Assembly: GCA_025934335.1 (NCBI GenBank)
Contig: JAICYG010000012.1
Span: forward strand, 1 to 25,221
DNA length: 25,221 nt
Direction: 5' to 3'
DNA from: Thermoleophilia bacterium
GTDB taxonomy: Bacteria; Actinomycetota; Thermoleophilia; Gaiellales; Gaiellaceae
In this document: one piece after another, positions 1 through 8,224 of the stretch
How positions within the stretch are numbered: the stretch's first letter is position 1
How the letters are laid out: every line of letters begins with the position of its first letter
The notes under the pieces: model-generated
Database searches by the model: none
What the model saw: only the letters and a program-made list of their open reading frames with translations
What the model was told of the DNA's origin: nothing
Translations under genes and position numbers: made by a program

Positions 1-1001
1 AGCACGCCCGCGCGAGTCCGCTCGTCGAGACGCTCGACGGCATCCGGGTGCGTCGGTTCCCGAATCTCTCGAACGAGCTGGCGTGGCGGACGAAGAAGTA
101 CCTGCCGCGGGGGCTGTTCACCGCGCTGCTCCGCGCCGCCGGCCGCTACGACGCGCTCCACGTCACCGACACGCGGACCTACGTCGCGGCGTCGGCGTTG
201 GTCGCGTCGTCGGCCCGCCGCCGGCCGCTGGTCGTTTCGGCCTTCGGATCTCTCCCGCGCTCGGCGGGCGTTCGCGGAGCCGTGAAGGACGCATACGACC
301 TCGCCTTCGTTCGGCCGATGCTGCGGCGCTCGCCGCTTCTGCTCGCGCAGACCTCGCATGAGGCGAGCCTGTACGAGGAGCTTGGCGGCAGACCCGAGGC
401 GATTCGCCTCGCACCGCTGCCGCTTCCGCCCGTTCGGCCGCCGAAGCCCGGCGCGTTCCGCGCGCGCCACGCGCTCGGTGACGGGCGCCTCGTCCTCTTC
501 CTCGGTCGCATCAATCGGCTGAAGGGGCTCGACCGCCTGATCGAGGCGCTGGAGCCGCTGTTGGGTGAGGAGACGACGCTTGCAGTCGTCGGCCGCGACG
601 ACGGGGAACTCGTCGAGCTCGAGACGAGGTTTTCGCGGCTCTTCGCGGACGGCCGGGTCCGGTTCCTGGGTCCTCTGTATGGCGACGAGCGGTTTGAAGC
701 GTATGTCGACGCCGACGTCTTCTGCCTGACGCCGACGCACTGGGAAGAGACGTCGGTGGCGTCGCTTGAGGCAGCCGCCTGCGGGACACCGGTCGTCGTG
801 ACCGAGCAGGCCGAGATCCCGGGCCTGGCGCCGGAAACGGGAGGCTTCGTCGTCCCGCTCGAGCAGGACGCGATTCGAGCGGCAGTCGAGGCGGCGCTCG
901 CCGACCCTGCGCTCGGAGCGCGCGCGCGCCGGCACGTCCTCGCACAGCACGACCGCGACGCTGTCGTCGCGCAGCTCGAGGGCTACCTGCTCGCGCTCTG
1001 A
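1..1001 (+). CDS. GT4 family glycosyltransferase, 5' end outside window
   Basis: This is a retaining GT-B glycosyltransferase that would transfer a sugar from a nucleotide donor to a lipid-linked oligosaccharide at the cytoplasmic face of the membrane. The reading frame is open from base 3. The residues before the GTG at 48 (ETLDGIRVRRFP) look like a normal stretch of a GT4 N-terminal domain, so the true start lies upstream and 48 is only an internal codon. The C-terminal donor domain shows LVLFLGRINRLKGLDRLIEA and, near 740-775, EETSVASLEAAACGTPVVV, the EX7E motif with the following GTP(V) block. The gene meets the aminotransferase gene tail to tail with a 19-base overlap (983-1001). Donor and acceptor cannot be told from sequence. 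Confidence 0.9.
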   Translation, partial: HARASPLVETLDGIRVRRFPNLSNELAWRTKKYLPRGLFTALLRAAGRYDALHVTDTRTYVAASALVASSARRRPLVVSAFGSLPRSAGVRGAVKDAYDLAFVRPMLRRSPLLLAQTSHEASLYEELGGRPEAIRLAPLPLPPVRPPKPGAFRARHALGDGRLVLFLGRINRLKGLDRLIEALEPLLGEETTLAVVGRDDGELVELETRFSRLFADGRVRFLGPLYGDERFEAYVDADVFCLTPTHWEETSVASLEAAACGTPVVVTEQAEIPGLAPETGGFVVPLEQDAIRAAVEAALADPALGARARRHVLAQHDRDAVVAQLEGYLLAL

Positions 1002-2080
1002 GCCGCGGCGACGGCTTCGCCGATCTCAGCGTCGGAGTGGTCGGCGGAAAGCGGCAGGCTCACGACCCGTTCTGTCAGCGTCTCGGCGACGGGGAACCCT
1101 CCCGGTGCGTCGAGCGCCGTGTATGCAGGCTGCCGGTGCACCGGCGTCGGATACTGCACCGCTGTCCCGACTCCGGCAGCCTCGAGCGATGCCCGGAACG
1201 CGTCGCGCCGCTCGGCCTGGACGACGTAGAGATGAAAGACATGCTCTGCACTCGGCGCGACAGCCGGCGTGACGAGGTCGCTCGCTGCGAGGAGCTCGCC
1301 ATAGCTTGCTGCTAGTTCTCGCCGCCGACGGTTGGCGTCGTCGAGGTGGGGCAGCTTCGCCCGGAGAACCGCCGCCTGCAAGGCGTCGAGGCGCGAGTTG
1401 AGGCCGTGTAGAACATGCTCGAACCGTGTCCGCTCGCCGTAGTTTCGGAGCAGCCGCGCGCGCTCTGCCACCTTCTCGTCCGAGGTGACGACCGCGCCGC
1501 CGTCACCGACCGCGCCGAGGTTCTTGGTCGGGTAGAAGCTGAACGCCGCAGCGACACCGAACGAGCCCGCACGCCGGCCGTTCCAGCGAGCCCCGTGGGC
1601 TTGCGCGCAGTCCTCGACGAGCAGCACGTCGGCGCGCTCGGCCAGTGCCGCGAGTGCGGTCAGGTCGGCGGGTTGCCCGTACAGGTGAACCGGCAGGATC
1701 GCACGCGTCCGCCTGGTCAGCCGGCGCTCGACCTGTTCCGGGTCGAGCGTGTACGTGGCGGGATCGACATCGGCCAGCACGGGGATCGCGCCCGCCCGCT
1801 CGACCCCCACGATCGTCGGGATGCACGTATTCGGCGCCGTGATGACTTCGTCGCCGGGGCCAACCCCTGCTGCCGCGAGCGCGATCGTGATCGCGTCCGT
1901 GCCGGAGGCGACCCCGACGGCGAACCGTGCCCCGCAATACGCGGCCAGTTCCTCCTCGAACGCCTCCACCTCTTGGGTGAGGATGAAGCGTCCGGAGGAG
2001 AGGACGCGCGCGATCGCGGCGTCCAGCTCGGAGCGGAGCCGCTGCGTTTCGCGGGTCAGGTCGAGGAATGGGACCGTCAC
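983..2080 (-). CDS. DegT/DnrJ/EryC1/StrS sugar aminotransferase
   Basis: A PLP-dependent aminotransferase of 365 residues, the usual length of the DegT family, which aminates keto-sugar nucleotides to give amino sugars. The catalytic lysine is K186 in SFYPTKNLGAVGDGGAVVT. The PLP-contacting aspartate is probably D157 in VEDCAQAHGA. The N-terminus VPFLDLTRETQ is typical of the family. The GTG start directly follows the TGA stop of the SDR gene at 2081, so the two are probably co-transcribed and translationally coupled. That neighbour, or another SDR here, may supply the keto substrate. Whether it aminates C3 or C4 and of which sugar cannot be decided. The 3' end overlaps the convergent GT4 gene by 19 bases. 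Confidence 0.95.
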   Translation of the reverse strand: MTVPFLDLTRETQRLRSELDAAIARVLSSGRFILTQEVEAFEEELAAYCGARFAVGVASGTDAITIALAAAGVGPGDEVITAPNTCIPTIVGVERAGAIPVLADVDPATYTLDPEQVERRLTRRTRAILPVHLYGQPADLTALAALAERADVLLVEDCAQAHGARWNGRRAGSFGVAAAFSFYPTKNLGAVGDGGAVVTSDEKVAERARLLRNYGERTRFEHVLHGLNSRLDALQAAVLRAKLPHLDDANRRRRELAASYGELLAASDLVTPAVAPSAEHVFHLYVVQAERRDAFRASLEAAGVGTAVQYPTPVHRQPAYTALDAPGGFPVAETLTERVVSLPLSADHSDAEIGEAVAAAQSASR

Positions 2081-3067
2081 TCAGCCGTCCCAGTAGTGGC
2101 TGCCGTGGGCGTTGTAGTACTCGAGCGTGCGAGCGACGCCGTCGGCGACCGGGACCTGCGGGTTCCAGCCGAGGTCGCGGGCGATCGCCGAGTAGTCCGC
2201 GTAGAAGTCGCCGATGTCCACCGCCTTCCGGTCCTCCGGGAACGAAATCGTCCTCACGCTGCCGGAGCCCGCCGCGCGCACCACCACGTCGGCCAGGTCG
2301 CGCAGCGAGATCGGCGGCGGCCCGCCGAGGTTGTAGACATGACCGGTCGACTCGTCGCGCTCCGCCGCGAGAAGGAAGGCGTCGACCGCGTCGTCGACGT
2401 ACGTCAGGTCACGCAACTGGCTGCCGTCGCCGTAGACGAGGATCTCGTCTCCTTGCAGCGCGCACCGCAGCCAGATGCCGAGGAACGTCTGCCGCGCGTC
2501 GCGCACGCGCATGCGCGGGCCGTACGTGTTCGTGAGGCGGAGTACCGCGGTGCGAAGACCGTAGACCTCGCCGTAGAGCAGGTGATACCACTCGCCGGCC
2601 GTCTTGTTGATGCCGTTCACATCGACCGGGGCAATCGGGTGCGCCTCGTCGACCGGAAGCCTCCGAGGACGGCCGTAGATCTGGCGCGTGCTGGCGAAGA
2701 CGACCTTGACAACCGGGTTCTCGTGGCGGCACGCCTCGAGGATGGAGAGTTGGCTGCGCGCGTTGATCTCGAGGTCGGTGTAGGGGTCCGTCATCGAGTC
2801 GAGGTGGCTCGTCTGGCCGGCGAGGTTGAAGACGACGTCCTGGTCGCGGACGAGGACGCGGAGGCTGTGCTCGTCCCGGACGTCCGAGATGTTGACGCGA
2901 ACACGGTCTTCGATTCCGGCGATGTTGTAGAGGAGGCCGCCGTACTCCGGCACCAGGGAGTCCACGAGCACGACGTCCGCGCCGAGGTCGACGAGCCGCC
3001 GAGCCAGGTTCGAGCCGATGAACCCGAGGCCGCCCGTGATCAGGACCCGTTTACCGTCGAAGCTCAT
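2081..3067 (-). CDS. Extended-SDR NAD-dependent epimerase/dehydratase with NxxxK in place of YxxxK
   Basis: A 328-residue nucleotide-sugar epimerase/dehydratase. The NAD-binding Rossmann motif TGGLGFIGSN is at residues 11-20, with the adenosine-ribose-binding acidic residue in VLVDS. The active-site region reads FASTRQIYG (124-132) and then VDVNGINKTAGEW (148-160). The expected catalytic YxxxK is N151-G-I-N-K155, so the Tyr is absent while the Lys is present. The rest of the fold is intact (LRLTNTYGPRMRVRD, YGDGSQLRDLTYVDD), so this looks like a subfamily feature rather than decay. The ATG overlaps the stop of the upstream CgeB-like gene by 4 bases. With the downstream aminotransferase it may form a keto-amino sugar branch. 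The exact reaction is unknown. Confidence 0.93.
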   Translation of the reverse strand: MSFDGKRVLITGGLGFIGSNLARRLVDLGADVVLVDSLVPEYGGLLYNIAGIEDRVRVNISDVRDEHSLRVLVRDQDVVFNLAGQTSHLDSMTDPYTDLEINARSQLSILEACRHENPVVKVVFASTRQIYGRPRRLPVDEAHPIAPVDVNGINKTAGEWYHLLYGEVYGLRTAVLRLTNTYGPRMRVRDARQTFLGIWLRCALQGDEILVYGDGSQLRDLTYVDDAVDAFLLAAERDESTGHVYNLGGPPPISLRDLADVVVRAAGSGSVRTISFPEDRKAVDIGDFYADYSAIARDLGWNPQVPVADGVARTLEYYNAHGSHYWDG

Positions 3068-4116
3068 CGGAGGCGGCCTTCGAGGATCTCCGCGAGCTCG
3101 CGCATCCGGACCGCGTAGGTGTGATCCCGGAGCGTTCGCGCCTGACCGGCGGCCGCGATCTCCCGGCGCGCCTCCTCGTCGGCCAGCAGAGCCTGGACCT
3201 GTGCGACGAGATCATCCGCGTCTCGGTAGGCGACGACCTCGCTCCCGGGCTCGAAGAGGTCCGCCAGGTTCGCCTTCGAATCCGTCGCGAGCAGTGAGCC
3301 GACACCCGTCGCTTCGTAGAGCCGCATGTTGTTGGCATATTCGCGCGCCACGCCGATGTGCCTGTTGAGGACGACGCGCGACGAGGCGAGGACACGAAAC
3401 ATGTCGATGCCCCATGCCTCGCCCCGGTACCGCCGCCGCAGCGGCGACCACGGCGGCCGGCCACGCAGGTCATAGCCCCAGAACTCCACGGGAAGTCGCC
3501 GCGCTGCGCGAGCGAGCGTCGCGTTCCCGCGGCGGTGGCGGATGCCGTTCAGCGCTCCGACGAAGGACACATCGTGCTCGACTGGCACGGCACCGAGCCG
3601 CTCGAGGACCCGTGGGTCGAAGCCGATCCGAAAGTATTCGGCGTCGACGCCGGATGCGCGGAACTCCTCGACGAAGTGGGGAAACGACGTGAGCAGGAGA
3701 TCGAACATTCGGAGCCGCCCGACCGGAGGCGCCTCGCTTGCGATCTGCCCGGCGACGAACGTCCCGCTGCGCTTGAGCGCATCCATCTCGGTGTCCGAGA
3801 GCACGTGGAGGTTCTGCAGGTAGACGACGTCGGGTTGGAAGTCCTCGACCTGGGCGAGGAGCACCTGCTCGCCGACCGCCGCCACCTCGTGCTCGCGTGC
3901 CCACGCGCGCTGGAGCGGCTCGCAGTTGACGATCACCTCGTGCGCCGGGTGTCCGATCTCGCCGAGGAAGTGCGAGTAGGCGTCGGCCGTGCCGAAGAAC
4001 GTGTCCATGAGCGCTCGCCATTGCGCTTCGTAGGGGCGTTCCGCGAGACCGGGATCCCGGCCGTAGTGCGAGCGGAGGAACGCCTCGTAACAGGTGTCGA
4101 CGATGAGCACGCGCAT
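3064..4116 (-). CDS. CgeB-type glycosyltransferase
   Basis: A 350-residue cytoplasmic protein resembling the spore-maturation CgeB family of GT-B enzymes. The C-terminal half has the family hallmark NRHIGVAREYANNMRLYEAT (residues 251-270), then GVGSLLATDS, then a helix-rich tail with DADDLVAQVQALL and the ending AAGQARTLRDHTYAVRMREL. Residues 183-213 (VSFVGALNG, VEFWGY) resemble the linker to the donor-binding domain. It is the first gene of a three-gene minus-strand operon, with a 4-base overlap (ATGA) with the SDR gene. Its ATG lies 31 bases from the start of a divergent GT2 gene, and a TAGCCT box sits 11 bases before it. The acceptor is not predictable. Confidence 0.85.
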   Translation of the reverse strand: MRVLIVDTCYEAFLRSHYGRDPGLAERPYEAQWRALMDTFFGTADAYSHFLGEIGHPAHEVIVNCEPLQRAWAREHEVAAVGEQVLLAQVEDFQPDVVYLQNLHVLSDTEMDALKRSGTFVAGQIASEAPPVGRLRMFDLLLTSFPHFVEEFRASGVDAEYFRIGFDPRVLERLGAVPVEHDVSFVGALNGIRHRRGNATLARAARRLPVEFWGYDLRGRPPWSPLRRRYRGEAWGIDMFRVLASSRVVLNRHIGVAREYANNMRLYEATGVGSLLATDSKANLADLFEPGSEVVAYRDADDLVAQVQALLADEEARREIAAAGQARTLRDHTYAVRMRELAEILEGRLR

Positions 4117-4127
4117 GGCGCGCAGCG

Positions 4128-4133
4128 AGGCTA
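4128..4133 (-). promoter_or_regulatory. Candidate -10 box (TAGCCT) for the minus-strand sugar operon
   Basis: On the minus strand TAGCCT is followed by 11 bases and then the ATG at 4116. It matches the actinobacterial TAnnnT pattern and would give a 5' leader of only a few bases. No convincing -35 box is seen. It lies 2 bases from the opposing -10 candidate at 4136-4141. Confidence 0.4.
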
Positions 4134-4135
4134 TC

Positions 4136-4141
4136 TACACT
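4136..4141 (+). promoter_or_regulatory. Candidate leaderless -10 box (TACACT) for the GT2 gene
   Basis: TACACT is followed by exactly 6 bases (CGCCGC) and the GTG at 4148, the geometry of a transcript that begins at the start codon. It decides the start of the GT2 gene against upstream in-frame ATGs. The 12-base block TACACTCGCCGC differs by one base from the block at 18005-18016. No -35 consensus is visible. Confidence 0.55.
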
Positions 4142-4147
4142 CGCCGC

Positions 4148-5228
4148 GTGATCGTTGTGGTCGTCCTCTTCTGGCTTTCCCTCGCCGCCCTCGCCTGGAC
4201 GCACCTGGCCTATCCGGCGTTCGCCGCGGCTCTCGCGCGCGCCCGGTCCCGCCCGGTCGCGAAGGCGGACACCGAGCCTCTGGTGACGATCGTGGTCGCC
4301 GCCTACAACGAGGAGACGGTGATCGCACGGCGGGTTGAGAACCTGCTCGAGCTCGACTACCCGCGCGAGAAGCTGCGGATCGTCGTCACGTCGGATGCGT
4401 CGACTGACCACACGGAAGAGATCGCGCTCCAGTACCCCGGGGTGACCGTGGTCACGAATCCCCGCGGCGGAAAGGTGGCCGCCCAGGACCGTGCGGTGCG
4501 GCAGGCGAGGTCGGAGATCGTCGCGTTCTCCGATGCCAACTGCACGTGGTCGCTGGACGCGCTGCGGAAGCTCGTCCGTGCGTTCGCTGACCCCGACGTC
4601 GCGTACGTCTGCGGGCAGCTGCGGATCCTCGACGCGGAAGGCTCCAACAGGGAGGGCCTCTACTGGCGTTACGAGATGGGCGTCCGCGAGGCCGAGTCTC
4701 GGCTCGCGTCGGTGACCGGGGGCAACGGCTCGATCTACGCAGTGCGCCGTTCGGACTACGTCGAGGTCGACCCGCGCTTCGGTCACGACCTGTCGCTGCC
4801 GTACCTGATGGTGCAGCGTGGGAGACGCGCGGTCTACGAGCCGGGGGCGCACGCCTTCGAGAAGCCGACGCCGACGAACGAGACCGAGTACCGCCGCAAG
4901 GTGCGGATGTTCGAGCACTGCTGGCTGATCGTCTTGCGCGGCAGGATGCTGCGACGGCTCGGCTTCCTCTACGGGCTCGAGATCCTCTCGCACCGGCACC
5001 TCCGCTACGCATCCGGGATCCTGCACGTCATCCTGCTCGCGACGTCGATCGCCCTCGTCGCCCACGGCTGGGTCTACGACGTCGTTCTCGCGGCTCAGCT
5101 CGCGCTGCTCGCCGCGGCCGCGGCCGGACTCGGCATCGCGCGCTACTACGTCCTGATCACGTGGGCGACCGTTGTGGCCCTCTGGAACTACCTGCGGCGT
5201 GGTGTCCCCGCGAACTGGGAGCCACTCC

Positions 5229-5236
<8 letters not shown>
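4148..5236 (+). CDS. Membrane-bound GT2 glycosyltransferase (BcsA/HAS-like architecture)
   Basis: A 362-residue inverting GT-A glycosyltransferase with membrane helices. An N-terminal helix spans about residues 2-23. The catalytic domain (about 45-260) has VTIVVAAYNEE, TSDASTD (D83), FSDAN (D129), GGNGSIYAVRR, and GHD (212-214) as the likely catalytic-base region. The Q(Q/R)xRW motif of processive synthases is degenerate here (RRKVRM, 249-254). C-terminal helices run about 284-307 and 312-350. The GTG at 4148 is preferred over in-frame ATGs at 4094 and 4115, because those overlap the divergent gene and the TACACT box lies 6 bases upstream of 4148. Its 3' end overlaps the next gene by 8 bases. 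It probably extends the lipid-linked unit; a true polysaccharide synthase role is less likely given the altered motif. Confidence 0.88.
5217..5221 (+). promoter_or_regulatory. Shine-Dalgarno (GGGAG) setting the sugar transferase start
   Basis: GGGAG ends 7 bases before the GTG at 5229. It supports that codon as start of the sugar transferase, inside the last codons of the GT2 gene. Clear Shine-Dalgarno sequences are uncommon in this window. Confidence 0.5.
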
Positions 5237-5816
<580 letters not shown>

Positions 5817-5838
5817 CGGCGCCTTCACGCCCCCGCTG

Positions 5839-5844
5839 TACCCT
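5839..5844 (+). promoter_or_regulatory. Candidate -10 box (TACCCT) for the ATP-grasp gene
   Basis: TACCCT lies 8 bases before the GTG at 5853 in a 36-base intergenic gap. It fits TAnnnT with a transcript starting at or next to the start codon. No -35 box is recognisable. Confidence 0.5.
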
Positions 5845-5852
5845 CAGAGGCC

Positions 5853-6839
5853 GTGACGGCGGTCATCTTCACCTGCGCGGGGCAGCGCGTCGACATCGTC
5901 ACCGCGTTTCGCCGCGCGGGTGCGACTGCGATCGCAGCGGACGTCGACCAGCTCGCGCCGGCGCTGTACCACGCCGACCACCGGGCGCTTGTCCCGCGAG
6001 TGGACGACTTCGGCTACGTCTCAGCGTTACGCGACCTCGTCGCGCTGCACGACGTCCGCCTGGTCGTTCCGCTGACCGACCTCGACCACGTCGTGCTCGC
6101 CCAGTCGCGCGACGAGCTCGCCCCCGCCGTGGTGCTCGTGCCGGACGAGGAGACGTCCGCACGGTGCGCCGACAAGTACCTCGCACACCTCTTCTTCGAG
6201 GAGCGCGGCATCGGCTCGCCGCCGACGTGGCTGCCGACGGAGCTGCCCGGCGACCTTCGCTTCCCGGTGCTGGTGAAGGCGCGCAAGGGCTTCGGCTCAC
6301 GGCACATCTACCGCGCCGACAACGCCTCCGAGCTCGAGTTCTTCCTGCGCTACACGCGCGTCGAGTCGATGGTGCAGTGCGTCTGCGCCGGCGTCGAGTT
6401 CTCGGTCGACGTCTTCTGCGACCTCGACGGCCGCTGCGTGGCCGCGATCCCGCGAACGATGATCGAGTCGAAGGGCGGCGAATCGATCAAGGGCATGACG
6501 ATCAACGACCGGGAGCTGATCGAGTTCGGTCGCGCCGTGGCCGAGGCGCTCCGCATCGTCGGGCCCGGGAACGTGCAGTGCTTCCGCGAGCCCGACGGCG
6601 AGCTGCAGGTGACCGACGTGAACCCGCGCTTCGGCGGCGGCTTCCCGCTGCCGACCGCGGCGGGCTCGCGCTACCCCGAGCTCGCGCTCGCGCTCGCGAA
6701 CGGCGAGGCGCTCGAGCCGCGGCTCGGCGACTTCCGCGAGGGCGTCGTGATGACGCGATTCTTCTCGCAGGTGATCCTCGAGGAGGCGGAGGGCGCCCTC
6801 GAGCCGGTCCAGGCGGAGGCGGTCCCCGGGGAGGCGTGA
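5853..6839 (+). CDS. ATP-grasp ligase, carbamoyl-phosphate-synthase-like
   Basis: A 328-residue ATP-grasp enzyme, a family that joins a carboxylate to an amine or thiol through an acyl phosphate. The N-terminal pre-ATP-grasp domain has VIFTCAGQRVDIV and VPLTDLDH. The ATP-binding lysines are in FPVLVKARKGFGSRHIY (residues 137-153). The metal-binding block is VTDVNPRFGGGFPLP (253-267). It ends GTGA, overlapping the propeller lipoprotein gene by 4 bases, so it is tied to surface proteins rather than to primary metabolism. A likely role is ligation of an amino acid or other acid to an amino sugar or sugar acid of the polysaccharide, but that is inference from context. Resemblance to CarB is only in the fold, and the protein is far shorter. 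Confidence 0.87.
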   Translation: MTAVIFTCAGQRVDIVTAFRRAGATAIAADVDQLAPALYHADHRALVPRVDDFGYVSALRDLVALHDVRLVVPLTDLDHVVLAQSRDELAPAVVLVPDEETSARCADKYLAHLFFEERGIGSPPTWLPTELPGDLRFPVLVKARKGFGSRHIYRADNASELEFFLRYTRVESMVQCVCAGVEFSVDVFCDLDGRCVAAIPRTMIESKGGESIKGMTINDRELIEFGRAVAEALRIVGPGNVQCFREPDGELQVTDVNPRFGGGFPLPTAAGSRYPELALALANGEALEPRLGDFREGVVMTRFFSQVILEEAEGALEPVQAEAVPGEA

Positions 6840-8224
6840 AGCGGCTCGTCCTGCTCCTCGCCGGCATCGCCGTCCTCGCCGGTTGCGACTGGAACCGCGG
6901 GTCGGCACCGACGAACGACCGCGAGCGGGACGTGCCGGCGCAGCACGCCGCCGCATCGCGGCTGCATCGCGTGCAGGTGACGGTCGTCGACGGCGACACG
7001 AACAAGCGTCTACCCCGGGCGCGCGTGACGATCGGCCGCCGTGCCGCCGTCTCCGACCGCCACGGGGTCGCGCACGTGCCGCTCGCGCACCGCGCCGCAC
7101 TCGTCACGACGGCGTCGAAGCGCGGCTACGCGACGCGGTCGGTCCGGCTCCAGTTCCGCACGCATCCGAAGTCGACGATCCGCCTCTACCGTCCCGCGCT
7201 GCAGTGGACGATGTACGGCGCCGACCCGCAACGGAGCCAGGCGCACTCCGCGCTCGACGTGCGGCCGCCGTTCCGGGTCGTCTGGTCCCGCGGCCTCGGC
7301 GGGCTCGTCGAGTTCCCGGCGGTGGTGACGGACGGGATCGCGTATGTCACCAACATGCGCGGCACCGTGCGCGCGCTCGACATGCGCGACGGCTCCGTCG
7401 TCTGGCGGCACGACACGCCGAACGGGAAGATGGCCGCGTCGCCCGCCGTCTGGGGCGACTTCCTCGTCGTGCACGGGATGGACGGGCACGTGTGGGTGCT
7501 GAGACGGAGTGACGGCCGACTGCTCTGGCATCACACCGTCGGCTCGCCGATCGAGTCGTCGCCGATCGCGCTCGGCGGCGTCGACGTCTTCGGCGCCTGG
7601 AACGGCACGGTGACCGCACTCGACCTGCGCACGCACCGCGTCCGCTGGCGGCGCTCTTTCGGCTGCAAGATCACCTCTTCGGCGGCGTACGCGTCCGGGA
7701 CGATCTACATCGGCGACTACTGCGGCCGGCTCCTCGCGTTGCGCGCCTCCGACGGCGCGCTCCGCTGGTCACGGTCCGTGAACGGGCGCGTCTACGGCAC
7801 GCCCGCCGTCGCCGGAGGGCGCGTGTTCGTCCCGAGCTCCACCGGCGACTCCCTCACCGCGTTCACGACACGCGGTGCCTACCTCTGGCGACGCCACTTC
7901 GGCTCGTACGTCTACTCGTCGCCGGCCGTGTCGGGCGGGCGCGTCTTCGTCGGCTCCTACAGCGGCGTCTTCTACGCGCTCTCGGCGCGGACCGGCGCGA
8001 CACTCTGGGCGCATGGCACGGGCGGGCCGATCTCGGGTGCCGCAACCGTGGTCGACGACGTCGCCTATGCCGGCTCGTTCGCCCACCGCATCCTCGGTGT
8101 CGACACGCGCAGCGGCCGCGTCGTGCTCGACTTCCCGCACGGGCAGTACGTCCCCGTCTCCGGCGGCGGCGACCGGCTGCTCCTGCACGGCTACTCGCGC
8201 GTCTACGCGGTCGAACGGCGGTGA
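6836..8224 (+). CDS. Lipoprotein with carboxypeptidase-regulatory-like domain and PQQ-type beta-propeller
   Basis: A 462-residue exported lipoprotein. The first 17 residues form a lipoprotein signal: basic K2-R3, a hydrophobic core and the lipobox VLAG-C17. Residues about 45-118 (VQVTVVDGDTNKRLPRARVT, SDRHGVAHVPL, KRGYATRSVRL) resemble the beta-sandwich of carboxypeptidase-regulatory domains. From about 121 to the end are PQQ-type blades with the recurring pattern SSPAV-GGRVFVGSYSG-FYAL-TG-LW. Cysteines 277 and 296 lie in adjacent blades and may pair outside the cell. BamB has the same fold, but a BamB role is unlikely here. The GTG start overlaps the ATP-grasp stop (GTGA) and the end overlaps the next gene (GTGA). 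It is a clear paralogue of that next gene. Function is unknown; binding to polysaccharide or to the assembly complex is possible. Confidence 0.88.
   Translation: MKRLVLLLAGIAVLAGCDWNRGSAPTNDRERDVPAQHAAASRLHRVQVTVVDGDTNKRLPRARVTIGRRAAVSDRHGVAHVPLAHRAALVTTASKRGYATRSVRLQFRTHPKSTIRLYRPALQWTMYGADPQRSQAHSALDVRPPFRVVWSRGLGGLVEFPAVVTDGIAYVTNMRGTVRALDMRDGSVVWRHDTPNGKMAASPAVWGDFLVVHGMDGHVWVLRRSDGRLLWHHTVGSPIESSPIALGGVDVFGAWNGTVTALDLRTHRVRWRRSFGCKITSSAAYASGTIYIGDYCGRLLALRASDGALRWSRSVNGRVYGTPAVAGGRVFVPSSTGDSLTAFTTRGAYLWRRHFGSYVYSSPAVSGGRVFVGSYSGVFYALSARTGATLWAHGTGGPISGAATVVDDVAYAGSFAHRILGVDTRSGRVVLDFPHGQYVPVSGGGDRLLLHGYSRVYAVERR

Noticed and set aside
2081..3067. The missing Tyr in the SDR gene as a sign of a pseudogene.
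   Set aside because: The frame is intact over 328 residues, other motifs are kept, and it is tightly coupled to both neighbours. A functional variant is more likely.
1415..3118. Plus-strand open frame (about 567 codons) opposite the aminotransferase and SDR genes.
   Set aside because: It is a mirror frame of two genes with catalytic motifs. No motif or plausible start signal of its own.
4094..4147. Upstream in-frame starts (ATG 4094, ATG 4115) for the GT2 gene.
   Set aside because: They overlap the divergent CgeB-like gene, add a non-hydrophobic stretch before the membrane helix, and lie upstream of the TACACT box. Not fully excluded.
7185..8224. The first propeller protein as BamB, the outer-membrane assembly lipoprotein.
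   Set aside because: The fold is shared, but the gene sits in a glycan locus with an extra N-terminal domain, and the genome style suggests an actinobacterium without a BAM complex.
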